This document shows, piece by piece, positions 13,959 to 21,426 of a stretch of 21,426 nucleotides of DNA; the first letter of the stretch is position 1; each line of letters starts with the position of its first letter. The DNA is taken from NCBI GenBank assembly GCA_934726435.1, contig CAKVDR010000004.1, positions 1 to 21,426 on the forward strand, given 5' to 3'. This DNA is from an uncultured Eubacteriales bacterium. GTDB taxonomy: Bacteria > Bacillota > Clostridia > Oscillospirales > Acutalibacteraceae. A program made the position numbers and the translations under genes. A model generated the notes under the pieces. The model was not told where the DNA came from. It made no database searches and saw only the letters and a list, made by a program, of their open reading frames with translations.

Positions 13959-14993
13959 CTAATAGCCTTTTAGAATTCTTTCAAGGAAAACTCCCACCAA
14001 AAGCGAAATATATCGCAATTTAGCATTAACGTTGCTGTAATCCATTCTCGTTGGGCCGATTATTCCCAAAAAACCGAATCTTTCCGCAACGCTGTACCTC
14101 GAAAAGCAAATGCTCGAATTTTTTAGTTGTTGATACTCGTTTTCTTCCCCAACTATGAAGTTAACGCCATATTTTTCTTTCGAAAAAAGGTTCAAAACTT
14201 TTTCTTTTTCATCAAGGAAGTTGAAAATATCTATAACCGTTTCGAGGTTTATGCCCGGGATTGAGAGAAGATTTTTTTGCCCGCAAATTTTAACTTTAAC
14301 TTCGTAAGCTTCCTTAACTGCTTCCAAAAATACTTTAATTATAGGAAACAGCATCATCGGAGTGCCAATTCCGCTTGGAGTTAAAATGTTAACGGTTTCG
14401 GGCGTTATCTCGCTTAAAAATTTCCCTTTAAATTCTTCTTCGAGCACTTTTTCAAACATTTTCAAAATTTCTTCGTTTAAATCATATTCAAGACGAAAAA
14501 GTTTGTTTTTAACCATTCCGCTTGAAGTTACCAAAACCAGCATCCCGCCGCGCCTGCTTATTTGAACGAATTTAATACTAAGTATTTTCGAATTTTGGTT
14601 AAGCGGCGTTGTCATAACTGCGGTGAAACCCGTTATTTCAGCCAGGATATCCGCAGCGGCTTCAAGCAAATCCTCGGGGTCCATTGAAGCTGAGCTAAGC
14701 GCACCATTTATAATGCTTTTTTCGTCACTTTCAAGTGGCTTTTCAGGCATCAATCTGTTAATATATAATCTATAACCCCTGTTGGAAGGAACTCTTCCCG
14801 ACGAAACATGCGGCTGGGTTAAATACCCGTAACTCACAAGTTCAGCCATTTCGTTTCGAATAGTTGCCGAAGAAAAAGATAGGTCAGAGCTTTCGCATAT
14901 GGTTTTAGACCCTACGGGCTCGCCTGTTGATATATAACTTTCAACTATTTGAGCTAAAATTTTATATTTTCTATCGCTTGAATCCAAAACCAT
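13959..14993 (-). CDS. hrcA: Heat-inducible transcription repressor HrcA
   Basis: This 344-residue protein represses class I heat-shock genes by binding CIRCE; GroEL keeps it active in characterised systems. The N-terminal winged helix holds IVESYISTGEPVGSKTI, SSATIRNEMAELVSYGYLTQ and HVSSGRVPSNRGYRLYINRL. The GAF-like and C-terminal dimer domains follow, ending FLGIIGPTRMDYSNVNAKLR. Length is normal. The start is taken as ATG 14993 after GAGGTGA; the SD is very close, and TTG 14987 is an alternative. First gene of its operon, 20 bases after the CIRCE, so the repressor controls itself. Confidence 0.96.
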   Translation of the reverse strand: MVLDSSDRKYKILAQIVESYISTGEPVGSKTICESSDLSFSSATIRNEMAELVSYGYLTQPHVSSGRVPSNRGYRLYINRLMPEKPLESDEKSIINGALSSASMDPEDLLEAAADILAEITGFTAVMTTPLNQNSKILSIKFVQISRRGGMLVLVTSSGMVKNKLFRLEYDLNEEILKMFEKVLEEEFKGKFLSEITPETVNILTPSGIGTPMMLFPIIKVFLEAVKEAYEVKVKICGQKNLLSIPGINLETVIDIFNFLDEKEKVLNLFSKEKYGVNFIVGEENEYQQLKNSSICFSRYSVAERFGFLGIIGPTRMDYSNVNAKLRYISLLVGVFLERILKGY

Positions 14994-15012
14994 TCACCTC
15001 TGATTCTCGGTT

Positions 15013-15039
15013 TTAGCACTCTACTCTCTCGAGTGCTAA
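15013..15039. promoter_or_regulatory. CIRCE operator (HrcA binding site)
   Basis: TTAGCACTC (15013-15021), nine bases, GAGTGCTAA (15031-15039): a perfect match to the CIRCE consensus TTAGCACTC-N9-GAGTGCTAA. It lies immediately downstream of the hrcA -10 and covers the expected transcription start, so bound HrcA would block the operon. It is also 76 bases upstream of the divergent ruvX. Confidence 0.98.
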
Positions 15040-15043
15040 TTAA

Positions 15044-15072
15044 ACTTTACCACTATATTTTCAATATGTCAA
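15044..15072 (-). promoter_or_regulatory. Promoter of the hrcA-grpE-dnaK-dnaJ operon
   Basis: On the minus strand, perfect TTGACA (15072 down to 15067), 17 bases, and TAAAGT (15049 down to 15044). The predicted start, near 15037, falls inside CIRCE. Confidence 0.75.
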
Positions 15073-15114
15073 TACCTAAATTAAAAAAATTTTTGAAAGG
15101 AACAAAAAAACTTT

Positions 15115-15543
15115 ATGATTATAATGTCAATCGACCTCGGAGAAGTAAGAACAGGCCTCGCAGCATGCGACAAAAGCGAAACTTTAGCCTACCCCCTTGG
15201 CACCATAACAGAAAAGAACAAAAATAACTTGGCCGCGAAAATTTTAGAAAAAGCAAACGAATTAAAAGCCGAAATGATAGTGATAGGTTTGCCAAAAAAC
15301 ATGGATGGAAGCCTTGGAAAAAGCGCCGAAAATTCAGCACAGTTCAAAAAACTTCTTGAATCTCAAACCGAATTGCCCATAGTTTCCTGGGACGAAAGAA
15401 GAACAACAATCGCCGCGGCGAATTACCTCAACGAAACCAACACCCGCGGCAAAAAAAGAAAAAGCGTAATAGACACGCTAAGCGCATCGATTATACTTGA
15501 AAACTTTTTAAATTACAGAAAAAATAATTTTAGTGCAACCTGA
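15115..15543 (+). CDS. ruvX: RuvX/YqgF-type nuclease (putative Holliday junction resolvase, pre-16S rRNA nuclease)
   Basis: This 142-residue RNase H-fold nuclease opens MIIMSIDLGEVRTGLAACD, with the first catalytic Asp at residue 7 in the family position. It has VIGLPKNMDGSLGKSAEN in the middle and WDERRTT plus a late Asp in KSVIDTLSASIILENFL. Relatives were first called Holliday junction resolvases, and in E. coli YqgF functions in 5' end maturation of 16S rRNA. Length is normal. ATG 15115 follows GAAAGGA by 13 bases; ATG 15124 is a possible alternative. It is divergent from hrcA and convergent with the aldehyde dehydrogenase gene. Its TGA stop lies inside the terminator hairpin. Confidence 0.92.
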   Translation: MIIMSIDLGEVRTGLAACDKSETLAYPLGTITEKNKNNLAAKILEKANELKAEMIVIGLPKNMDGSLGKSAENSAQFKKLLESQTELPIVSWDERRTTIAAANYLNETNTRGKKRKSVIDTLSASIILENFLNYRKNNFSAT

Positions 15544-15567
15544 TTTTTTCAGATTGCACCTTTTTTT
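15533..15567. terminator. Bidirectional terminator between ruvX and the aldehyde dehydrogenase gene
   Basis: GTGCAA (15533-15538) pairs with TTGCAC (15554-15559), and CTG (15540-15542) with CAG (15550-15552), around a T-rich loop. Seven T residues follow on the plus strand and a T-rich tract on the minus strand. The ruvX stop (15541-15543) is within the stem, and the convergent gene's stop (15566-15568) overlaps the T-run. Confidence 0.85.
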
Positions 15568-16909
15568 AAATATTTTTAATTCTCATGAAAATCTTTTTGA
15601 TATTAACCAAATTTTTAATTGAAATGTTCGAAGAAACCGAATTTTTGCCATGCGAGCCGCAACCAAGCGTCAGAGAAGGAATATTCGAGTTGTAAATTCC
15701 ACCGATTGCACCCTGAGACGAAGGAGTGTTAACAAGAATTCTTCCAGCAATCATTCTCAGCCCAAAATTTTTAATTACTTCACTATTTTCGCTGTGAATC
15801 GAAGCGGTGTGGCCTCTTCCGCCAAAATCAAGAATGCTTTCGCATATTTTAAAAGCTTCGTTTGAATCGTTTGAGATAAAATAGCCCAAAATTGGAGAAA
15901 GTTTCTCAGCCGAAAGTGGAACATCAGGGCCGGCTTTATCAAGTTTAGCAACTAATATTTTAGTGTCTTCAGGAACGTTAATATCAGCCATTTTTGCGAT
16001 GTCACAAGCACTTTGGCCAACGATTTTAACGTTAAGCTTGCCATTTGTCTCATTAAATATAAAACCTGAAAGTTTTTTAGTTTCTGAATCGCTTAAAAAG
16101 TAAAAGCCAAGCTTTTTGGCCGCCTCTTCAAACTCTTTCGAAATTTCTTTGTCAACAATCACAGATTGTTCCGAAGCGCAAATCATTCCGTTATCAAAAG
16201 TTTTTGAAAGCAAAACGTCTTCACAAGCTCTTTTAACATTTGCGGTTTTTTCGATGTAGCAAGGAACATTTCCCGGGCCGACGCCAAGGGCGGGTTTACC
16301 GGTTGAATAAGCCGATTTAACCATTGCAGCGCCTCCGGTTGCCAAAACCACTGCGACTCCAGGATGATTCATAAGACTCGAAGTTGCTTCAATTGAAGGC
16401 TGTTCAATCCATTGGATTAAATCTTCAGGTGCACCCGCCGAAACAGCCGCATCTCTTAGAATTTTAGCGGTTTCAATGCAGCAATTTTTAGCACCAGGGT
16501 GGAACCCAAAAATTATAGGGTTCCTTGTTTTAGCGCAAATTAACGCTTTAAAAATAACCGTTGAAGTTGGGTTAGTAACAGGAGTAACGCCGGCAATAAC
16601 CCCCAGAGGATCGGCAATTTCAATAATGCCTTCAATTTTATCTTCATTTATGATTCCAACGGTTTTTTCGTTTTCAATAGAATCAAAAACATTTTTTGAA
16701 GCGAAAATATTTTTCGAAATTTTATCTTTGAAATTTCCTTTTTTCGTTTCTTCAAAGGCCATTAAAGCCAGCTTTTCGCTATTTTCAATAGCTGCCTGAG
16801 TCATCTTACTAACGATTTCATCAACTTTTTTTTGATCCATATTCATATATTTTTCAAGCGCTAAATTAGCTTTTTGAACCATAACATCAATCATATCTTT
16901 TGAATTCAT
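15566..16909 (-). CDS. CoA-acylating aldehyde dehydrogenase, AdhE N-terminal-like, stand-alone
   Basis: This 447-residue protein corresponds to the aldehyde dehydrogenase half of bifunctional AdhE, which interconverts acetyl-CoA and acetaldehyde with NAD(H). Landmarks are IIEIADPLGVIAGVTPVTNP, LATGGAAMVKSAYSTGKPAL, VGPGNVPCYI and the active-site Cys244 in TFDNGMICASEQSVIV. The C-terminus NLVNIKKIFMRI resembles the point where AdhE passes into its iron-dependent alcohol dehydrogenase half, which is absent. I start at ATG 16909 because GGAGGA lies 8-9 bases upstream; the frame opens to a TTG at 16942. It follows leuS by 72 bases on the same strand, without an obvious terminator between. No microcompartment genes or targeting peptide are visible. 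Aldehyde substrate unknown; EutE/PduP-like use is an alternative. Confidence 0.85.
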   Translation of the reverse strand: MNSKDMIDVMVQKANLALEKYMNMDQKKVDEIVSKMTQAAIENSEKLALMAFEETKKGNFKDKISKNIFASKNVFDSIENEKTVGIINEDKIEGIIEIADPLGVIAGVTPVTNPTSTVIFKALICAKTRNPIIFGFHPGAKNCCIETAKILRDAAVSAGAPEDLIQWIEQPSIEATSSLMNHPGVAVVLATGGAAMVKSAYSTGKPALGVGPGNVPCYIEKTANVKRACEDVLLSKTFDNGMICASEQSVIVDKEISKEFEEAAKKLGFYFLSDSETKKLSGFIFNETNGKLNVKIVGQSACDIAKMADINVPEDTKILVAKLDKAGPDVPLSAEKLSPILGYFISNDSNEAFKICESILDFGGRGHTASIHSENSEVIKNFGLRMIAGRILVNTPSSQGAIGGIYNSNIPSLTLGCGSHGKNSVSSNISIKNLVNIKKIFMRIKNI

Positions 16910-16981
16910 TAAAATATCCTCCGTGTTTTCAAAAAATTCCAAATCACTTTAAAAATTTATGCTTCTAAAAAATTAATATGC

Positions 16982-19375
16982 TCAGTCTTTTTTCACAACA
17001 ACATTCAAAAGTTTATCTTGAACGTAGATAACTTTTATTATCTCTTTTTCGCCCAAATTTCTAGCAAAGCTTTCATTTTCTTTGGCGATTTTAAAAATTT
17101 CTTCTTTGCCAAGTCCTCGGGAAACCGAAACTTTAGCCTTAATTTTGCCGTTAATTTGAAGAACCATTTCTATTTCGTTGTCAATACACTTTGATTCATC
17201 AAAAGCAGGCCAACTTTGCAAAGAAGCAAAACCCTCGCCAAGCTTGCAAACGCTGAAAATTTCCTCTGCAATGTGAGGCGCAAAAGGCGAAACAAGAAGT
17301 ATGAAAATTCTAAGTTGTTCACGAGTAATGGACTCTGCAGCGTAAATTTCGTTGATAAGTGCCATTAATGCTGCTATCGCCGTGTTAAATTTAAGATTTT
17401 CGATATCTTCCGTAACTTTTTTAATGGTCTTATGGAAGCTACTTTCAAGCTTTTTGTTGCTTTCATTCGGCTGCGAAATAATATCTTGAAGGCCCCAAAC
17501 TCTGTCGATAAACCTCTTGCTTCCCCTTATTCCCTTGGTGCTCCAAGGTGCAGGCTGTTCGTAATCTCCGATGAACATTTCATAAATACGCATTGTATCA
17601 GCGCCGTAAGTTTCAACTATTTCATCAGGGTTAACAACATTTCCTTTGGATTTGCTCATTTTCTCACCGTTTTCACCCAAGATAAGTCCGTGACTTGTGC
17701 GTTTCTTGTAAGGTTCAGGTGATGGAGCAATTCCGATATCGTATAAAAATTTATACCAAAAACGGCTGTAAAGAAGATGCAGCGTGGTGTGCTCCATTCC
17801 ACCGTTATACCAATCAACCGGCATCCAATATTTTATAGCTTCCGGCGAGGCAAGTTCATTGCTATTTTTTGGGTCAAGATATCTTAAAAAATACCACGAA
17901 GAGCCTGCCCATTGAGGCATTGTGTCTGTTTCTCTTTTGGCTTTGCCGCCGCATTTTGGGCAAGTCGTGTTCACCCAATCTTTTGCGTAAACGAGCGGAG
18001 ACTCTCCATCAGGTGAGGTTTCGAATTTTTCTAAATCTGGCAGTTTAAGCGGCAAATCAGACTCTTTCAAAGGAACATAACCGCATTTTTCGCAGTGAAC
18101 CACAGGAATCGGCTCGCCCCAATATCTCTGGCGCGAAAAAACCCAGTCACGAAGCTTGAAGTTGATCTTTTCATTGCCTTTTTTATTAGCAGAAAGCCAC
18201 TCTAAAATTGATTTTTTTGCAGCTTTCGGGGTAAGGCCGTTTAAAAACTCGGAGTTAACCATAATTTCTTTGCCATAATTTTCACTGATGACTTCTTTCA
18301 CAGGCAAACCGTATTTTTCGGCGAACTCACCATCTCTCGAATCGTGCGCAGGAACAGCCATAATAGCGCCCGAAGCATAGCTCATTAAAACGTAATCCGC
18401 AACGAAAATCGGAATTTTTTCACCGCTCACGGGATTTATCGCTTCAATGCCCTCGATTTTAACCCCTGTTTTATCTTTCGAAAGTTCGGTTCTTTGAAGG
18501 TCAGATTTTTTGCTTGCTTCAACTTTATAATTTTGAATTTCTTCCAAGTTAGAAATGCTTCCGCTAAGCTTCGAAATAAGTGGGTGCTCGGGAGAAACAA
18601 CAAGATATGTAGCGCCGAAAATCGTTTCAGGCCTCGTTGTGAAAATTTTAATTTCTTCGCCTTTTGTAGTTTTAAAATAAACTTCCGCTCCGCTTGATCT
18701 GCCAATCCAGTTTATCTGCTGAGCTCTAACTTTTTCCGGGTAATCAACAAGATCAAGATCATCAATAAGTCTTTGCGCATACTCAGTAATTTTAAGCATC
18801 CACTGAGATTTAGTCTTCCTGATAACTTCGCTCGAGCACCTTTCGCATTTGCCATTAACGACTTCTTCGTTGGCAAGAACGCATTTGCAAGACGTGCACC
18901 AGTTAACCGAAGCCTGGCTTTTGTAGGCAAGGCCTTTTTCAAAAAGCTTTAAAAATATCCATTGCGTCCACTTGTAATATTCCGGGTCGGTGGTGTTAAT
19001 CTCGCGCGACCAATCAAAGGAATATCCTTGCGACTGAAGCTGTTTTTTGAATCTTTTAATATTATTTTTCGTGACTATTGCAGGGTGAATATTATTTTTT
19101 ATGGCGTAATTTTCAGTCGGCAGACCAAAGGCATCCCAACCCATAGGGTAAAGAACGTTAAAGCCCTGCATTCTTCTTTTTCTTGCAATTATATCAATTG
19201 CGGTGTAACTCCTCGGGTGACCCACGTGAAGCCCCTGACCTGAAGGATAAGGAAACTCAACGAGAGCATAAAACTTGGGTTTTTCATGAGAATCTGAAGC
19301 GTGAAAAACACCTTTTTCTTCCCAAATTTCTTGCCACTTCTTTTCTATTTCTAAGTGCTTGTAGCTTGAACTCAA
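16982..19375 (-). CDS. leuS: Leucyl-tRNA synthetase
   Basis: This 797-residue class I synthetase charges tRNA-Leu. The HIGH-type motif is HVGH at residues 50-53 (PYPSGQGLHVGHPRS), and KMSKS occurs in NGEKMSKSKGN. The CP1 editing domain contains FTTRPETIFGATYLV and VPAHDSRDGEFAEKYGLP, so proofreading should be intact. Zinc-type Cys clusters are CTSCKC/CERC and CEKC/CPKC. The tRNA-binding C-terminus is complete. The length matches the Bacillus-type enzyme. The start is a TTG at 19375-19373: AGAGGT lies just upstream and the protein begins as in relatives. No T-box leader precedes it; yqeK ends 26 bases upstream. It ends in TGA. Confidence 0.97.
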   Translation of the reverse strand: MSSSYKHLEIEKKWQEIWEEKGVFHASDSHEKPKFYALVEFPYPSGQGLHVGHPRSYTAIDIIARKRRMQGFNVLYPMGWDAFGLPTENYAIKNNIHPAIVTKNNIKRFKKQLQSQGYSFDWSREINTTDPEYYKWTQWIFLKLFEKGLAYKSQASVNWCTSCKCVLANEEVVNGKCERCSSEVIRKTKSQWMLKITEYAQRLIDDLDLVDYPEKVRAQQINWIGRSSGAEVYFKTTKGEEIKIFTTRPETIFGATYLVVSPEHPLISKLSGSISNLEEIQNYKVEASKKSDLQRTELSKDKTGVKIEGIEAINPVSGEKIPIFVADYVLMSYASGAIMAVPAHDSRDGEFAEKYGLPVKEVISENYGKEIMVNSEFLNGLTPKAAKKSILEWLSANKKGNEKINFKLRDWVFSRQRYWGEPIPVVHCEKCGYVPLKESDLPLKLPDLEKFETSPDGESPLVYAKDWVNTTCPKCGGKAKRETDTMPQWAGSSWYFLRYLDPKNSNELASPEAIKYWMPVDWYNGGMEHTTLHLLYSRFWYKFLYDIGIAPSPEPYKKRTSHGLILGENGEKMSKSKGNVVNPDEIVETYGADTMRIYEMFIGDYEQPAPWSTKGIRGSKRFIDRVWGLQDIISQPNESNKKLESSFHKTIKKVTEDIENLKFNTAIAALMALINEIYAAESITREQLRIFILLVSPFAPHIAEEIFSVCKLGEGFASLQSWPAFDESKCIDNEIEMVLQINGKIKAKVSVSRGLGKEEIFKIAKENESFARNLGEKEIIKVIYVQDKLLNVVVKKD

Positions 19376-19401
19376 TTTATTTTACCTCTTTCTTTTTAAA
19401 A

Positions 19402-19974
19402 TCAAATATTATAATTTCCAACAAGGTCGTTGTAAGCTTCAAAGCTATCACGAATTAACACATATTGCTTTTTAAAAGAATTTCTCATAGCTTCCGAAAG
19501 CTTATGAATAATAACGACGTTAAGATCAGATTGAGCAATCCTCCTGAAATACTCAACTCCGTCAAATCTGCGTTCAATTGAAACACAATCGGCATTGTAT
19601 ATTATTTTTTCAAGCATGCTCATGTCTTTTCTTCCGGTGGTATGGTAGCGAATTGCGTTTAAAACATCATAATCCGTTATTTGAAGGTAATTCCTTGCAT
19701 AAATGCTGCCAACCCAGCCGTGAAACACTTTGTGATATTTTTTTGAATATTCCGGCGGGCGAAATTCTATTCCTTCAACGATTTCGAGTTGCTCTTTGTA
19801 GCTAAATTCTTTGCAAATGTCGTGAAGAATCCCGGCGATATACGCTTTTTTTTCGTCAACGCCATAAATTTTTGCAAGTTTTTTAGCCATATTGCCAACA
19901 TTTATGCAGTGATTATACCTTTTTTCAGATACTTTACTTTTCAAATCTTTGCAAATTGCAATTAAATCATACAC
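19402..19974 (-). CDS. yqeK: YqeK-type HD phosphohydrolase (Ap4A hydrolase family)
   Basis: This protein of about 190 residues has the HD-domain ligands of the YqeK family: YNHCINVGNMA, AGILHDICKEF (the HD pair), HGWVGSIYAR, IRYHTTGR and NADCVSIERR. Characterised Gram-positive relatives hydrolyse diadenosine tetraphosphate symmetrically to ADP. The start is uncertain: ATG 19983 overlaps the ftsY end and has AGGAG directly against it, whereas GTG 19974 has the same AGGAG 9 bases away and no overlap, so I prefer the GTG. In many Firmicutes yqeK sits with nadD and rsfS; here it is between ftsY and leuS, in a tight minus-strand run. Confidence 0.88.
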   Translation of the reverse strand: MYDLIAICKDLKSKVSEKRYNHCINVGNMAKKLAKIYGVDEKKAYIAGILHDICKEFSYKEQLEIVEGIEFRPPEYSKKYHKVFHGWVGSIYARNYLQITDYDVLNAIRYHTTGRKDMSMLEKIIYNADCVSIERRFDGVEYFRRIAQSDLNVVIIHKLSEAMRNSFKKQYVLIRDSFEAYNDLVGNYNI

Positions 19975-19975
19975 T

Positions 19976-20893
19976 TTATTCATCTCCTTTTTCAAACAAT
20001 GCGCCCGCAAATTCTTCGGCATCAAACTTGCGCAAGCTGTCAATATCCTCTCCTAAACCTATTAATTTTACAGGTACATCAAGCTGATTTTTAATAGCCA
20101 AAGCTATGCCACCCTTGGCCGTGCCGTCAAGTTTCGTTAGCACAATGCCTGTTAAATCAAGAATTTTCTTGAACTCCACCGCTTGATTAAGCCCGTTTTG
20201 ACCGGTCGAAGCATCAATCACAAGCAAAGTTTCTTTGTCAGCATCCGGGAGCTCTCTATTGATAATTTTATTAATTTTTTCAAGCTCACGCATAAGATTT
20301 TGCTTATTGTGAAGCCTTCCTGCGGTGTCACAGATTATAACATCAATGCCTTTTGCCTTCGCTGAAGATATAGCATCAAAAACCACCGCCGCAGAATCAG
20401 AGCCCTCGGGCTGCTTGACTATCGGGCAATCAGTTTTTTGCGCCCAAATTTCAAGCTGCTCAGCTGCAGCCGCACGGAAAGTATCTCCCGCAGCCAAAAG
20501 AACGCTTTTGCCCTCGTTTTTAATCATGTGAGCAAGCTTTGCGATGGTAGTTGTTTTGCCAACTCCGTTAACCCCAACGACTAGAATAATCGAAGGTTTC
20601 GTTTCGATTTTAAGCTCATTTTCGCCTGAAATAACTTCGGCTATAACTTCTTTTAAAAGGCCTTTTATTTTTTCGGGGTCGGTTTCGCCGTGACTTTTAA
20701 CCTTACCTCTTAATTTTTCGCAAATAATTTCAGAAGTGGAAACACCAACATCGCTGCTGATCAAAATTTCTTCAAGTTCTTCGAAAAATTCTTCATCTAT
20801 CTTGGTAAACGACTTAACAATGCTGTCAATTTTTCTAGTTATATTATCTCTTGTTTTTTGAAGATTTTCTTTTATTTTGCTAAAAATCCCCAC
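19976..20893 (-). CDS. ftsY: Signal recognition particle receptor FtsY
   Basis: This SRP-family GTPase of about 305 residues docks ribosome-SRP complexes at the membrane. The N domain (about 1-95) is helical and the acidic A domain is minimal, as is usual in Gram-positives. The G domain shows GVNGVGKTT (P-loop), DTFRAAAAEQLEIWAQKT, CDTAGRLHNKQNLMRELEKI, TKLDGTAKGG and GLGEDIDSL. I place the start at GTG 20893, with AGGAGG 7 bases upstream; ATG 20899, two codons earlier, is only one base from the same SD. It follows rnc by 17 bases and runs into yqeK. The smc gene often found between rnc and ftsY is absent. Confidence 0.95.
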   Translation of the reverse strand: MGIFSKIKENLQKTRDNITRKIDSIVKSFTKIDEEFFEELEEILISSDVGVSTSEIICEKLRGKVKSHGETDPEKIKGLLKEVIAEVISGENELKIETKPSIILVVGVNGVGKTTTIAKLAHMIKNEGKSVLLAAGDTFRAAAAEQLEIWAQKTDCPIVKQPEGSDSAAVVFDAISSAKAKGIDVIICDTAGRLHNKQNLMRELEKINKIINRELPDADKETLLVIDASTGQNGLNQAVEFKKILDLTGIVLTKLDGTAKGGIALAIKNQLDVPVKLIGLGEDIDSLRKFDAEEFAGALFEKGDE

Positions 20894-20910
20894 ACGCATT
20901 CCTCCTGACT

Positions 20911-21426
20911 TTATTTAGAATATCCCATGAGTGAAAGTGCAGCCTTGGCCGCATGTTGTTCAGCCTCTTTCTTGCTTTTCCCGCTTCCTCTTCCCACGGG
21001 GTTGTTGCTGATTTTAGCCTCAACCGTGAATTTTTTATCATGATCTGGGCCTTCTTCTTTAATAAGAACGTATTCAATCGTCTCGCCCGGGTTTTTCTGG
21101 ACTATTTCTTGCAAATCGGTTTTGTAATCCTTGGCGTTTTGAATTTTTGGATTTTTCACCGCAGGAACTATGAACTTAAGCACGAAATTTTTGGCTTCTT
21201 CCATTCCTGAATCAAGGTAAATTGCAGCGCAAATCGCCTCGAAGACATCAGCTAAAATCGAAGGCCTGTTCTGACCCATGCAGTGGCGTTCACCACGGCT
21301 TAATTTAATGAATTTTTTCAATCCGAGCTCTTGCGAGAAAACGCAAAGTTGCTTTTCGCAAACAAGCGTTGCCCTTAATTTAGTGAGTTCTCCCTCCGGC
21401 AAATGCGGGAATGTTCTGAAAATATA
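20911..21426 (-). CDS. rnc: Ribonuclease III, partial (N-terminus outside window)
   Basis: 171 residues are visible, and the frame is open to the window edge, reading YIFRTFPHLPEGELTKLRAT at that end. RNase III cuts double-stranded RNA in rRNA maturation and mRNA decay. The second part of the catalytic domain carries LADVFEAICAAIYLDSG, with the conserved Asp and Glu of the second active-site motif. The dsRNA-binding domain follows (DYKTDLQEIVQKN to KSKKEAEQHAAKAALSLMG). The first catalytic motif (ERLEFLGDAVL in relatives) is in the missing part, about 55 residues upstream. First visible gene of the rnc-ftsY-yqeK-leuS run. Confidence 0.95.
   Translation of the reverse strand, partial: YIFRTFPHLPEGELTKLRATLVCEKQLCVFSQELGLKKFIKLSRGERHCMGQNRPSILADVFEAICAAIYLDSGMEEAKNFVLKFIVPAVKNPKIQNAKDYKTDLQEIVQKNPGETIEYVLIKEEGPDHDKKFTVEAKISNNPVGRGSGKSKKEAEQHAAKAALSLMGYSK

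Noticed and set aside
19376..19401. T-box leader for leuS
   Set aside because: Only 26 bases separate yqeK and leuS, leaving no room for a T-box element.
1..21426. CRISPR array, insertion sequence, prophage or biosynthetic cluster
   Set aside because: I saw no spaced direct-repeat array, transposase, terminal inverted repeats, integrase, or phage or synthase genes in the window.

Overview
The window looks like a chromosomal housekeeping segment of an AT-rich, low-GC Gram-positive bacterium, most likely an uncultured Clostridia (Bacillota), possibly an intestinal Oscillospirales-type lineage. This rests on the hrcA-grpE-dnaK-dnaJ order behind a perfect CIRCE operator, an nrdR, a ClpE-type zinc-finger Clp ATPase, CvpA, DUF1292, a YqeK-type HD phosphohydrolase, TrmK, many GGAGG ribosome binding sites and frequent GTG/TTG starts. 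The exact lineage is an inference. The genetic code is standard: TGA closes trmK, clpE, ruvX and leuS.

Region by region. Positions 1-569 hold the 3' end of a DUF11-type secreted repeat protein. Positions 570-874 hold a strong promoter and a degenerate tRNA-like sequence ahead of a small two-ribbon zinc protein (875-1168), which ends at a clear terminator. A plus-strand block follows: trmK and nif3 (overlapping by 4 bases), then glmS with its own promoter and terminator. Positions 4761-5327 are a small accessory patch: a ribbon-helix-helix regulator, an operator-rich divergent spacer, and a small zinc-ribbon reading frame broken by two in-frame stop codons.

From 5410 almost everything is on the minus strand. 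The cvpA-pgsA-clpE-nrdR run (9486 down to 5410) combines membrane, phospholipid, proteolysis and ribonucleotide-reductase control functions. A 6S RNA (about 9640-9819) lies behind a DUF1292 gene that has its own promoter. Next is the heat-shock operon hrcA-grpE-dnaK-dnaJ (14993 down to 10317), with CIRCE overlapping its start region. ruvX (15115-15543) runs divergently on the plus strand and shares a bidirectional terminator with the last minus-strand run, rnc-ftsY-yqeK-leuS followed by an AdhE-type aldehyde dehydrogenase domain protein. rnc is cut by the window end.

The genes cover protein quality control (HrcA/GrpE/DnaK/DnaJ/ClpE), membrane biogenesis (PgsA, FtsY, CvpA), RNA processing and translation (RNase III, LeuRS, TrmK), cell-wall precursor supply (GlmS) and transcription control (NrdR, 6S RNA, RHH). 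I see no CRISPR array, insertion sequence, prophage or clearly new multi-gene system. The items most worth a second look are the tRNA-like leader at 774-843, the doubly interrupted zinc-ribbon frame at 5112-5327 beside an intact RHH regulator, and the stand-alone AdhE-like aldehyde dehydrogenase.
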